From Clostridia bacterium (GTDB lineage: Bacteria > Bacillota > Clostridia > RUG12999), in contig JAAWTG010000022.1 of NCBI GenBank assembly GCA_022801925.1, forward strand, positions 1 to 42,425: a stretch of 42,425 bases of DNA. The letters are read 5' to 3'. Position numbers and translations under genes: made by a program. The notes beneath the pieces are model-generated. The model was not told where the DNA came from. It saw only the letters and a list, made by a program, of their open reading frames with translations, and did no database searches. This document shows positions 32,439 through 40,859 of this stretch, piece by piece (within the stretch, counting starts at the first letter, position 1; each line of letters opens with the position of its first letter).

Positions 32439-34088
32439 ATGATGAACAGTAAATGGAAACGTGCAGCTCTCATTGCATTATCCTTGGTGCTTGTATTTAG
32501 CGGATGCACAGGAAAGGGCGGCAAGAATGAATCGGAGGCTGTTATTGAGGACCCAAATGTTACTGCGCCGGGAGAATTGCCTATTGTAAAGGATAAAATC
32601 ACCTTAAAACTCGGCACATATTCGAGTAACAATATTATTGATTACAATACAAATGAATACACAAAATTCCTTGAAGAAAAGACGGGAATTGACTTTGAAT
32701 TTGACGTAATGGTAAATCCGGAGCAGAAGATTAAGATTTTGCTTGCTGCCAATGATGAATTGCCGGATTTGCTTTTCGGTATCAGATTTGGTCAGGATAT
32801 GCTTATCAAATACGGAAAGAATGGTACAGGCGCTCTCGTTGATTTGGGCGAATATATGGACAATTACGGCTATTACTTAAACGAATGCCTGTCAAACACG
32901 ATTGTTAAAGATCTTGAAAAAAGACTTACGACAGATGACGGTGGCAGATACTTTATGCCGGCAATCGCAGAACAGACCGGCAACATGTATACTTGTAAGG
33001 CATTTATCAACAAGAAATGGCTTGATAAACTCGGTCTTGAGGTTCCCAAAACAACCGAAGAATTTAAAAATGTAATGCACAGATTTGTAAACGAGGATCC
33101 AAATGGGAATGGGAAAAAGGACGAAATCGGTATAACAGGCTGTACGAATGGCTGGAATGCGATTCCGTGGCATTTCTTTATGAACTCGTTCACATATGAC
33201 GATATTTGGACGCAGTTGGTTGTCGATAAGGACAACAAGGTTTCCAGCGTATTATATGCACCGGAATTTAAAAAAGGACTGGAATACGTAAACAGCTTGT
33301 ATGCGGACGGTTTGTATGATGAGAACGCTTTTACGCAGGATTCTGCCGCACTGAGAATGCAGTGTCAGAACGATGATGAAATACTCGGATGTATTGTGGC
33401 GGCTGATATAGATTCCTATTTTGCAAGCGTACCTGAGAGAATCCTTGACTATGTTGCGCTTCCACCGCTTGAGGGACCTGAAGGTGTTGCTTACGCAGTA
33501 AAGACAGATGTGGATGTAGTCACCAACGGCGTTATGACAAAATACTGTAAAAATAGACTTGCAGCGTTCAGACTAATGGACTATATGCTCTCTGAAGAAG
33601 CCACAATCTTCTCGAGATTCGGTGTTGAGGGAAAAGACTGGAGACCTGCGACCGAAAATGATGTCAGTGTGTTTGAAAGCATCGGAGCAAAGCCGCGGAT
33701 AGTGTCCATGCTCACCTATGGATCAGTTCAAAACTCAAACTGGGAAGAGAGAAATCCATACTTCAGAAACCTCAGCATATCCGATGGTATGGCATGGAAC
33801 GGTTTGCCGTATGACGGAGAAAAATTCAAAGGCGATGCGCTTGCGGCATACTATGGCAAGGAATTTGAATACCGTTTGCCTGCAACAAGATACACGCAGG
33901 AAGAGCAGGAGGAAAAGGCGTTTATCCTCGCGGATTTACAACAGCACATTGACCAGGAAATGGCTAAATTCATTTTGGGCAGAAGAAGCCTTAATGAATA
34001 CGATACATTCTTGCAAGAACTTGATTCGCTTGACTTTGCGGGATACCTCAAAATTGTTCAGTCGGGCGTTGACAGAGCAAGTAAGTAA
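32439..34088 (+). CDS. Solute-binding lipoprotein of a carbohydrate ABC importer
   Basis: A 549-residue extracellular solute-binding protein of the large LplA/family 1 type. The lipoprotein signal MMNSKWKRAALIALSLVLVF ends in a lipobox SGC with C23 as the lipid-modified residue. The mature protein has LPDLLFGI, the VNEDPNGNGKKDEIGITG segment found in many oligosaccharide binders of this group, and a C-terminal region ending DSLDFAGYLKIVQSGVDRA. GAGGAG and GGAG precede the paired ATG codons (32439 and 32442). Two permeases follow after a 350-base gap with a strong hairpin. The ligand is probably a complex oligosaccharide, inferred from the neighbouring YesM/YesN-type system. Confidence 0.92.
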   Translation: MMNSKWKRAALIALSLVLVFSGCTGKGGKNESEAVIEDPNVTAPGELPIVKDKITLKLGTYSSNNIIDYNTNEYTKFLEEKTGIDFEFDVMVNPEQKIKILLAANDELPDLLFGIRFGQDMLIKYGKNGTGALVDLGEYMDNYGYYLNECLSNTIVKDLEKRLTTDDGGRYFMPAIAEQTGNMYTCKAFINKKWLDKLGLEVPKTTEEFKNVMHRFVNEDPNGNGKKDEIGITGCTNGWNAIPWHFFMNSFTYDDIWTQLVVDKDNKVSSVLYAPEFKKGLEYVNSLYADGLYDENAFTQDSAALRMQCQNDDEILGCIVAADIDSYFASVPERILDYVALPPLEGPEGVAYAVKTDVDVVTNGVMTKYCKNRLAAFRLMDYMLSEEATIFSRFGVEGKDWRPATENDVSVFESIGAKPRIVSMLTYGSVQNSNWEERNPYFRNLSISDGMAWNGLPYDGEKFKGDALAAYYGKEFEYRLPATRYTQEEQEEKAFILADLQQHIDQEMAKFILGRRSLNEYDTFLQELDSLDFAGYLKIVQSGVDRASK

Positions 34089-34130
34089 TGGTTTGCGTAT
34101 AAAACATAAAAAATAAATATGGAATATCTT

Positions 34131-34162
34131 CGTGTTTTCGGACAGAAATGTCCGAAAACACG
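34131..34162 (+). other. 14-bp hairpin between binding protein and permease genes
   Basis: CGTGTTTTCGGACA and its exact complement close a GAAA tetraloop, with no T-run. Such hairpins protect upstream message and keep the binding protein more abundant than the permeases. The rest of 34089-34438 has a possible secondary promoter (TTGTAT at 34212, 18 bases, TATAAA at 34236) and no convincing gene. Confidence 0.65.
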
Positions 34163-34438
34163 GTTTCCATTTGATAAGAGAATTGTAAGGATACCTAGGG
34201 CGCCTTATAGTTTGTATTGAAATAGAAAGAAATTATATAAAAATGGGCTGCTTTGCAGAGAAAGAAACTTTAATAAAGACGAACCTTGTAACAAGAGAAC
34301 AGCCGGACAGTTTATATTCCCGCCCTTTTACCAAATGGGAATCGGATTTGTGCGTTGCAGGGGAGGATTCTGCAAACCTTCCGTCGCGTGTCAGTGAAAT
34401 GAATGCGGCGGAAAATTTGAAAGGTGGGATATTGAAAG

Positions 34439-35398
34439 ATGCAGTTGTCCAGCAAGAAAATGGAATACCAAACGCTATCGCTAAGAAGTAAATACGCTAA
34501 AGATTTTCACAAAAACTGGCAGCTTTATGTTATGATACTGCTGCCGATTGTATATATACTGATTTTCGCATATATGCCGATGTATGGATTGCAGATTGCC
34601 TTTAGGAATTATAATGCCCTTGACGGAATCATGGGAAGTAAATTTGTCGGGCTTATGTGGTTCAAAAGATTTTTCAACTCTCCGTGGTTCTGGAGATATA
34701 TAGGAAATACGCTGGCAATATCGGTTTACAATATTGCTTTAAGCTGGCCCCTGCCGATTTTTCTTGCGCTTTGTTTTCATGTAGTGACAAATAAGATATT
34801 TAAAAATTCCGTACAGTTTATCTCTTATTTGCCGCATTTTATTTCCACAGTTGTTCTTGTGGGGATGATAAATGTGCTGTTCGGTTCCAGAACGGGACTT
34901 CTTGGCAGAACGCTTGAGTACATATCGCAGGGTCAGATAACAAATGTTCTGTCAAGTGCAAGTGCTTTCCGGCACCTTTATGTGTGGTCGGGAATATGGC
35001 AGAACGTGGGCTGGTCTACAATTATCTATATGGCGGCGCTTACCTCAGTAAGCAAAGACCAGACAGAGGCGGCGTTAATTGACGGTGCTTCAAGGTTTCA
35101 ACGCGTTATCCATGTTGATATACCTACAATTATGCCAACAATGGTGATACAGCTTCTGCTGCTTGTCGGTTCGGTGCTGAATGTCGGGGAAGAAAAGGTA
35201 TTGCTCATGCAGAATGACCTTAACCTTGCGGCGAGTGAGGTTATCTCCACCTATTCGTTTAAGACAGGGCTGCTGATTGGAAGCGGAAACTATTCTTTCG
35301 GCGCGGCAATCGGATTTTTTAACTCGTTTATAAACCTAATTGTTCTGTTGACTGTCAACAAGGTATCGAAAAAAGTCTTTGAGACAAGCTTGTGGTAA
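34439..35398 (+). CDS. ABC sugar permease, LplB/YtcP type
   Basis: A 319-residue inner-membrane permease with about six spans, starting with WQLYVMILLPIVYILIFAYMPMYGLQIAFRNYN, the common opening of LplB/UgpA-like proteins. The EAA loop that contacts the ATPase is EAALIDGASRFQRVIHVDIPTI at about residues 216-237. AAGGTGGG is 10 bases before the ATG. No ATP-binding gene is nearby; such importers usually share one MsmK-like ATPase encoded elsewhere. Confidence 0.92.
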   Translation: MQLSSKKMEYQTLSLRSKYAKDFHKNWQLYVMILLPIVYILIFAYMPMYGLQIAFRNYNALDGIMGSKFVGLMWFKRFFNSPWFWRYIGNTLAISVYNIALSWPLPIFLALCFHVVTNKIFKNSVQFISYLPHFISTVVLVGMINVLFGSRTGLLGRTLEYISQGQITNVLSSASAFRHLYVWSGIWQNVGWSTIIYMAALTSVSKDQTEAALIDGASRFQRVIHVDIPTIMPTMVIQLLLLVGSVLNVGEEKVLLMQNDLNLAASEVISTYSFKTGLLIGSGNYSFGAAIGFFNSFINLIVLLTVNKVSKKVFETSLW

Positions 35399-35413
35399 TG
35401 GGAGGGATACAAC

Positions 35414-36328
35414 ATGACAATAAAAAACAGGAGCAAGAACAATGCGTTCAGACTTACAAGGGGCGACAAGTTGTTTGTCGGTTCGATATATTTTATGCTT
35501 GTTATCGTGGGGCTGGTACTTCTGATTCCCATGCTTAATGTTATCGTATCTTCCTTTTCATCGCCCAAGGCAGTGGGTGCGGGCAAGGTGACAATTTTTC
35601 CGATTGGTTTTAACATTGAAGCATATAAAATGGTTTTTGCAAACAGAAAGCTTGTGCTCGGCTTTACCAACACGATAATATATACTTTTTTCGGCACGCT
35701 GCTGAATATCTTTATTACCGTCCTTGCGGCATATCCTATGTCAAGAGAGGATTTTGCAGCAAAGAATATTATTATGAAATTTTTTACATTTACAATGTAT
35801 TTCAGCGGCGGTATTATACCAACGTATCTTTTGTATAAGAGCATAGGGCTTGTGGATTCGCGGCTTGTTATGATTATCCCGGGTGCGCTTTCAGTATATA
35901 ATATGATAGTCATGCGGACTTTTTTGCAGACAAATCTCCCCAATGAGATTCTGGAAGCAGCAAAGATTGACGGATGCAATGATTTCAGATTTTTGAGCCA
36001 GTTTGTTGTGCCGCTTTCAAAACCAATCATCGCAGTTATCATTATGTTTTACGCAATCGGTCACTGGAATTCTTATTTTGACGCGTATGTCTATCTTTCC
36101 AGTGAGAGTAAATATCCGTTATCAATATTTATTCAGACAATTCTTGGCGGTCTTGTAACAAAAGGAGAAACTGTTAAAAACTACGAGGCTGCGGCGCAGC
36201 AGGAGTTGTATAAGGACATTGTGCAGTATGCGCTGATTATTGTGACATGTCTGCCTGTATGGGTCTGCTGTCCGTTCATGCAGAAATACTTTGTTCAGGG
36301 TGTTATGGTAGGCTCGGTAAAGGGATAA
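35414..36328 (+). CDS. ABC sugar permease, LplC/YtcP-partner type
   Basis: A 304-residue permease with six spans. GDKLFVGSIYFMLVIVGLVLLIPMLNVIVSSFS opens the protein, AAYPMSREDF and FSGGIIPTYLL are family marks, and the EAA loop is EAAKIDGCNDFRFLSQFVVPLS. It starts 15 bases after the first permease with GGGAGG upstream. Together they form the channel for the lipoprotein-delivered sugar. Confidence 0.92.
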   Translation: MTIKNRSKNNAFRLTRGDKLFVGSIYFMLVIVGLVLLIPMLNVIVSSFSSPKAVGAGKVTIFPIGFNIEAYKMVFANRKLVLGFTNTIIYTFFGTLLNIFITVLAAYPMSREDFAAKNIIMKFFTFTMYFSGGIIPTYLLYKSIGLVDSRLVMIIPGALSVYNMIVMRTFLQTNLPNEILEAAKIDGCNDFRFLSQFVVPLSKPIIAVIIMFYAIGHWNSYFDAYVYLSSESKYPLSIFIQTILGGLVTKGETVKNYEAAAQQELYKDIVQYALIIVTCLPVWVCCPFMQKYFVQGVMVGSVKG

Positions 36329-36360
36329 AATATTTATGACAGACATCCGGAACTTAATTA

Positions 36361-36501
36361 TTGAAAGATTGCAAAAGATATTGTATAATATATGCAAAGC
36401 ATATACTATATATTGAAAGCGCCGCCGAATTGTTTCATCGCTTTGCTCGAAACCGGCGATGCGCAGTATTATATCAAATTGCTTCGCAATTATGATATAA
36501 T
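36361..36501 (+). ncRNA. Structured intergenic element, copy 3, shortened
   Basis: A consensus promoter TTGAAA (36361-36366), 17 bases, TATAAT (36384-36389) is followed by ATATGCAAAGCATAT and then directly by the 3' third of the element (GAAAGCGCCGCCGAATTG from 36416). The middle hairpins of copies 1 and 2 are missing. The terminal hairpin TTATATCA-AATTGC, loop TTC, GCAATT-A-TGATATAA (36469-36500) differs from copy 2 at several pairs, yet all stay paired. It again ends in an extended -10 (TGATATAAT) pointing at the response regulator gene. Confidence 0.6.
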
Positions 36502-36569
36502 TAGGTTGATGGGAACTGAATCTATATGCCATATATTGTTTTATTTGACAAGAGGAAGTTGATGCCCTG

Positions 36570-38036
36570 ATGTATAAATTGATTTTAGTAGATGATGATG
36601 AGTTTACACTGAATAACATTTCAAAAGCAGTGGACTGGGAAAAGAACGGATTTGAACTGGTCGGAAAGTTTGAAGCGGCAGAGAGCGCTATTGAATATAT
36701 GAAAGAAAATGCGGTTGATGCAATCATTTCGGATATCAAAATGCGCTGGATGAGCGGGCTTGAATTTGCCGAATATATTCAAAAAAAGTATCCCGATATG
36801 GCTTTTGTCATTCTGAGCGGTTATGACAGCTTTGAATATGCTAGGACGGCGTTGCGGAGCAAGGTTATTGACTATATTTTAAAGCCTGTTATGCTGAAGG
36901 ATATTGAACGGGTCTTAGCAGAATGCAAGGAATTTCTGGATGATAGAAGCCGCAGCAGCATCTCGGATGAAAATATTGAGCTGCAGGAGTTTATTGCGAA
37001 ATATATCAAGCAAAAAACGGATGATATATCCATTTTGAGAAAAACGTTTCATAAGCAGGGATTTCAGAACAAGATAGATGAAACGCCTGTTGTTTCTGCT
37101 GAAATTGTCTTTGAAGAGGACATCAAGCAGTATATCAGAAAGCATTGCCACTTCGGAAGGGATAGTTTCAATAACTTGATAAACAATCTTTTTATGGGAG
37201 AAAACGGAATTATTTCAATTCCTACAGATTATTCTTTTGATTCTATAGAATATATCATTTTCTGTGATTGCACCAGCCATGCAGAGTGCATAGAAAAAAT
37301 AGAGTCCCTGCGGAGAAGTATCCGAAAAAATGCGGCAGAAATGTTAAATTTGAAGATTGACCTTGTCAGGAAAAAAATTTCAGACAATATCTATAGTATT
37401 TTTGACGATGCACGGCACGAGTTTATATCCATTAATGTAAACATGGTATATGAGCAAATGAGCAGCGGCGAGACAGAAAAAGCGATAGAAGCCTATAAAG
37501 CATTTGAGAAAAAAATTAACTGCAACGAAGATGATATTACTAAATTTTATGCAGCGCTGGCGTCAAGAATTAAAGTATGCAGCAATTATCTTTTGTACGA
37601 CAAGGAGACGACAAAATATATTACTGCGGATATGGAGCAAATAAAAAGCAACAAGCTTAATATCTGTGACATCATAAGAGTTGTTTCAGAGGAAAACCAA
37701 AGGTTAAATGTTTATGATTTAATAAGCATAGCCCAGAAATTTATTGATGAGAATTATGCAAAGAACATTACCGTTTCAGATGTTGCGGACAGAGTAATGC
37801 TTTCAGAAAGTTGGTTCAGCCGGCAGTTTAAAAAGAGAACCGGTAAAAACTTTGTGGATTATCTCAATGAAGTCAGGATTACCAAGGCGGCGATGCTGCT
37901 GAAATGTACGAACCATTCGGTGAATGATATCTATGAAGCGGTTGGTTACAAAAGCAGAAATCATTTTTATGTGCAGTTCAAAAAATATATGGAGTGCTCG
38001 CCGCAGGAATACAGGAAAAATCTGATAGAACATTAA
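36570..38036 (+). CDS. Response regulator, YesN-type with AraC output domain
   Basis: A 488-residue regulator. The receiver domain (1-120) has acidic residues D8, D9 and D10, phosphoacceptor D55 in AIISDIKM, and the conserved Lys in YILKPV. The loop after D55 reads MRWMSGLEF, where most relatives have MPxMDG. A middle region of about 250 residues has no recognised domain. The C-terminal AraC helix-turn-helix pair (about 385-485) contains ITVSDVADRVMLSESWFSRQFKKRTGKNFVDYL and ends CSPQEYRK. It precedes its kinase by 20 bases and probably controls the adjacent importer and secreted protein genes. Confidence 0.93.
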   Translation: MYKLILVDDDEFTLNNISKAVDWEKNGFELVGKFEAAESAIEYMKENAVDAIISDIKMRWMSGLEFAEYIQKKYPDMAFVILSGYDSFEYARTALRSKVIDYILKPVMLKDIERVLAECKEFLDDRSRSSISDENIELQEFIAKYIKQKTDDISILRKTFHKQGFQNKIDETPVVSAEIVFEEDIKQYIRKHCHFGRDSFNNLINNLFMGENGIISIPTDYSFDSIEYIIFCDCTSHAECIEKIESLRRSIRKNAAEMLNLKIDLVRKKISDNIYSIFDDARHEFISINVNMVYEQMSSGETEKAIEAYKAFEKKINCNEDDITKFYAALASRIKVCSNYLLYDKETTKYITADMEQIKSNKLNICDIIRVVSEENQRLNVYDLISIAQKFIDENYAKNITVSDVADRVMLSESWFSRQFKKRTGKNFVDYLNEVRITKAAMLLKCTNHSVNDIYEAVGYKSRNHFYVQFKKYMECSPQEYRKNLIEH

Positions 38037-38056
38037 GATTTATCGGGAGAAGGAAA

Positions 38057-39832
38057 ATGGTTTTTAGGAATATTGGTATCGTATATAATGCCATCAAAAA
38101 ATATGGTACGAAAAGCGTATTTGTAAAAGGTTTCTTTATACTGAGTCTTTTTGTTTTTATCTTGGTTATCGGCGGTATTATGCTGTTTTTTTGGTTTTCT
38201 TCGGATGTATATGATGAGAAAACCATGGAAAGTCTATCAACAGAATTGTATTCTACCAGAAATCGCTTTGACAGTATTACAGGAGTGATTGACTCTTTTC
38301 ATACAGATTTGCAAGCAAAGAATAATTTACCATACCTTGCGGCAAACGAAAAGGAGAAATTACTGGAACTTCTGAAATCCGAAAAGCAAAACCTGAATTT
38401 TCTGCACTCCGTTTATTTTTATATACCCGATGAAAATTATGTCATCTCCACCTCAAATATATATAAGAGTGGAGATGGAGAAAATTTCCTTGATAAATCG
38501 TGGCTTCAACCATGTAAAAAAGGAGAGGAATTCTTTTATCGTGAATTTCCTGATATCGGAATAATTGCAAAATGTTTTTCTTACGCGAAGTCTATAGAGA
38601 CGGACAAAAAGTATATTATTATATATAATGTTGATTACTCGAACATGAATCTTGATGGCAACGGTTATGAAAACAACAGATTTTATATGATTTCTTCGTT
38701 GGACAGCGTCATTTACACCACGGATCATGAGCCGATTGACAAAGAAAAGATAGGAAGCTATACCGCGGTATTTGACGGTATGAGCGAAGGCAAGCGTACT
38801 TATGTCCGCGCACATCGAACCATAAATGAAATCGTACTTTCGGTCAACTCGAAAAAAAGCGACACAAAATTGATGGTTGTATTTTATAGACAGTGGATAA
38901 ACGCTGTGACCATATGGAAAATACTTTTGTTGTTGTTGGTTTCCCTGATGATTTCGATGATAGTGTCCTCCTTCCTTGTGACGAAGGTGTACAAGCCGTT
39001 TGCAAAGATTATTGAATTTGAAAAAAATATTCATAAAACGAACTTTAACAGTAATAACGAGGTGAACAGTGTTCTCGATTATGTAATGGATATTACTGTG
39101 GGAAAGCAGAATATAGAAGGAAAACTCGCACAGAACGCCCTGCTTTTGCAAAATACGCAGGTTTCGGCGCTGCAGGCACAGCTGAATCCGCATTTTCTGT
39201 TTAACACGCTTCAGCTTTTGAACGGTATTATTTTGGCAGAGGCAAAGCAGGATACGCAGGCAGTGCTGGTTATTTCCCTGATTTCAAGGCTGCTCCGCGA
39301 GGCAATAGACGTATCGGAATTTTTCAGACCCTTCTCAAAGGAAAAGGAGATTTCGGAGGTATATCTTGAAATTCAGAGAATCAGGTATCCGGACAAATTT
39401 GATGTGATATGGGAAATTGATGATAAAGCCGAGAATTTAAGGGTGCCGAAATCGATTCTGCAACCTTTGCTTGAAAATGCAATAGCCTACGGAATCAATA
39501 GAATAAAGGAAAAGGGAATTATTAAGATTAAAGCCTTTTTGCAGGAAGATATTTTTTATATTTCCGTCAAGGACAACGGGCCGGGCTTTGCGCCCGAAAA
39601 AATTCATGAAATGAATGAAATACTGTCCGGGAAAAAGCAAATTACAAAAAAGAATATAGGTTTATATAATGTAAACCGACGCATTAAGGTCTTGTTCGGA
39701 GAGCAGTTTGAATTGCAGATTCTGTCCGACAGCGGTGGAGAGATTATTATAAGACTGCCTGCCGAACCGTATCAAAATACAGAGTTGCATGGCATAGAGG
39801 AAGAACGGCAAGAGGGCTTTGATAAAGAATAA
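38057..39832 (+). CDS. Sensor histidine kinase, YesM type
   Basis: A 591-residue membrane kinase. One span at about residues 22-48, an extracellular sensor of about 230 residues, a second span at about 287-307 (ILLLLLVSLMISMIVSSFLV), a linker, then the His_kinase domain with H379 in QLNPHFLFNTLQLL. The ATPase domain has LLENAIAYGI and the G-box DNGPGFAPE. ATG 38057 follows GAGAAGG by 4 bases and avoids the overlap with the regulator gene that a start at 37994 would give. These kinases often sense extracellular oligosaccharides directly or through the binding protein. Confidence 0.93.
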   Translation: MVFRNIGIVYNAIKKYGTKSVFVKGFFILSLFVFILVIGGIMLFFWFSSDVYDEKTMESLSTELYSTRNRFDSITGVIDSFHTDLQAKNNLPYLAANEKEKLLELLKSEKQNLNFLHSVYFYIPDENYVISTSNIYKSGDGENFLDKSWLQPCKKGEEFFYREFPDIGIIAKCFSYAKSIETDKKYIIIYNVDYSNMNLDGNGYENNRFYMISSLDSVIYTTDHEPIDKEKIGSYTAVFDGMSEGKRTYVRAHRTINEIVLSVNSKKSDTKLMVVFYRQWINAVTIWKILLLLLVSLMISMIVSSFLVTKVYKPFAKIIEFEKNIHKTNFNSNNEVNSVLDYVMDITVGKQNIEGKLAQNALLLQNTQVSALQAQLNPHFLFNTLQLLNGIILAEAKQDTQAVLVISLISRLLREAIDVSEFFRPFSKEKEISEVYLEIQRIRYPDKFDVIWEIDDKAENLRVPKSILQPLLENAIAYGINRIKEKGIIKIKAFLQEDIFYISVKDNGPGFAPEKIHEMNEILSGKKQITKKNIGLYNVNRRIKVLFGEQFELQILSDSGGEIIIRLPAEPYQNTELHGIEEERQEGFDKE

Positions 39833-39833
39833 C

Positions 39834-39870
39834 GGCGGATATATGTGCGAAACAATATCCGCCCTTTTTT
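39834..39870 (+). terminator. Terminator after the kinase gene
   Basis: GGCGGATAT (39834-39842) pairs with ATATCCGCC (39855-39863), followed by CTTTTTT. It ends the transport/sensor unit. Confidence 0.92.
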
Positions 39871-39916
39871 CATATCTATAGATTGCGGCTGCGTCCATAG
39901 ATTATTGTAGGAACGG

Positions 39917-39945
39917 TTGATTTTGATAAAAAAATATGATATACT
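39917..39945 (+). promoter_or_regulatory. Promoter of the MNT-HEPN pair
   Basis: TTGATT (39917-39922), 17 bases, TATACT (39940-39945). This argues against the longer in-frame start at 39917 and supports ATG 39974. Confidence 0.6.
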
Positions 39946-39973
39946 GTCATTAGACATGGGGAGGTGCAAAGGT

Positions 39974-40276
39974 ATGTGCGATAAGATATATACAATAGAC
40001 GATATAAAATCGGCGTTGAATCCTGTATTTATAAATTATAACATCAATAAAGCTGTCTTGTTTGGTTCTTATGTGAAAGGTTTGGCAGATGAAAAGAGCG
40101 ATATTGATTTGCTTCTCGACAGCGGTTTAAAAGGGTTGAAATTTGTTGGTCTTATTGAAGATGTACGAACTGCCCTTGACAAAGAAGTTGATGTTTTTGA
40201 TGTAACCCATATTATCCCCAATTCTAAAATATCAAATGAAATTCATCAAGATGGAGTTTTGATATATGAAAAATAA
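39974..40276 (+). CDS. MNT-type nucleotidyltransferase antitoxin
   Basis: A 100-residue minimal nucleotidyltransferase. The catalytic signature is FGSYVKGLADEKSDIDLLLD, with the GS loop and the metal-binding D-x-D of SDIDLL; a third acidic residue lies in EVDVFDV. GGGGAGG is 9 bases upstream of ATG 39974. It overlaps the HEPN gene by 11 bases. In type VII systems the MNT protein modifies a conserved Tyr near the HEPN RNase motif and so blocks it. Confidence 0.9.
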   Translation: MCDKIYTIDDIKSALNPVFINYNINKAVLFGSYVKGLADEKSDIDLLLDSGLKGLKFVGLIEDVRTALDKEVDVFDVTHIIPNSKISNEIHQDGVLIYEK

Positions 40277-40598
40277 ACTGATAATTGAGAAAATATTGAA
40301 GTATATCTCTAAAATTATAGAATATACACATAATACAGATTATAACGATTTCACAGATAATGCAATGCTGATTGAAGCTTGTGTTTTCAATCTGAGTCAG
40401 ATAGGGGAACTTGCAAATAAAATTGACGATGCGTTTGAAAAAACGCACAGTGATATTCCGTGGAGAGTGATGTATGGGCTGAGAAACAAAATCGTTCATG
40501 ACTATGAAGGTGTAAATTTTGTGCTCATATGGGATATTATTAAAAACGATTTACCGGAATTAGATAATCAATTAAAAGAATTGGATCGTAAGCTATAA
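40266..40598 (+). CDS. HEPN-domain ribonuclease toxin (HepT-like, DUF86)
   Basis: A 110-residue all-alpha HEPN protein. The RNase motif Rx4-6H is present as RNKIVHDYE, with the downstream tyrosine in the usual RNxxxHxY pattern, which is the residue modified by the MNT partner in characterised pairs. LSQIGELANKI is the common central helix. Expected to cut RNA when free. A terminator follows 3 bases after the stop. Confidence 0.9.
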   Translation: MKNKLIIEKILKYISKIIEYTHNTDYNDFTDNAMLIEACVFNLSQIGELANKIDDAFEKTHSDIPWRVMYGLRNKIVHDYEGVNFVLIWDIIKNDLPELDNQLKELDRKL

Positions 40599-40600
40599 TG

Positions 40601-40630
40601 GCGCTGAAAAATTTTTTCAGCGCTTGTTTT
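40601..40630 (+). terminator. Terminator of the MNT-HEPN pair
   Basis: GCGCTGAAAAA and TTTTTCAGCGC close a very short loop, followed by TTGTTTT. Confidence 0.9.
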
Positions 40631-40665
40631 ATATCTGCGTCAAACAGGTTTAGGTTAATAGCATC

Positions 40666-40701
40666 AAAGCCCCGGCTTTACAAAGAGTCGGGGCTTTTTA
40701 T
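40666..40701. terminator. Second terminator, probably that of the minus-strand remnant
   Basis: AAAGCCCCG (40666-40674) pairs with CGGGGCTTT (40689-40697), with T's on the plus side and a shorter T-run on the minus side. It abuts the stop codon of the minus-strand remnant at 40701. Confidence 0.7.
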
Positions 40702-40813
40702 CAGTCTTCCTCCGGTTTTTCAAAAAGTGCGTCTATGTTTGAAAAAGTAGGTTGGTTGCCGTCTTTCCTATTGCTTTTGATTTGTTCAACCTCATTGCGA
40801 AGCGACTCGGCAA
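40701..40813 (-). pseudogene. 3' end of a lost minus-strand gene
   Basis: Reading the minus strand, the frame SVAESLRNEVEQIKSNRKD continues GNQPTFSNIDALFEKPEED and stops at 40701. It has natural amino-acid composition but no start codon. It begins exactly where the 46-bp repeat ends (40814), so the 5' part seems to have been replaced when the repeat arrived. The family is not recognised from this tail. Confidence 0.45.
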
Positions 40814-40859
40814 CCGACAGAATACGTTACAAAAAAGCAGATTTGTGCGATTGTATTAT
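40814..40859 (+). repeat. 46-bp direct repeat, right copy, with promoter
   Basis: An exact copy of 31647-31692, 9,167 bases away. It contains TTGTAT (40851-40856), and TATAAT follows 17 bases later (40874-40879), forming the likely promoter of the secreted protein gene. TGTGCGATTG within it recurs at 40920-40929, a possible tandem operator. Confidence 0.85.

Noticed and set aside
34243-34491. An 82-codon frame between the binding-protein and permease genes
   Set aside because: It has no ribosome binding site, overlaps the permease start by 53 bases in another frame and has no recognisable domain or natural hydrophobic pattern.
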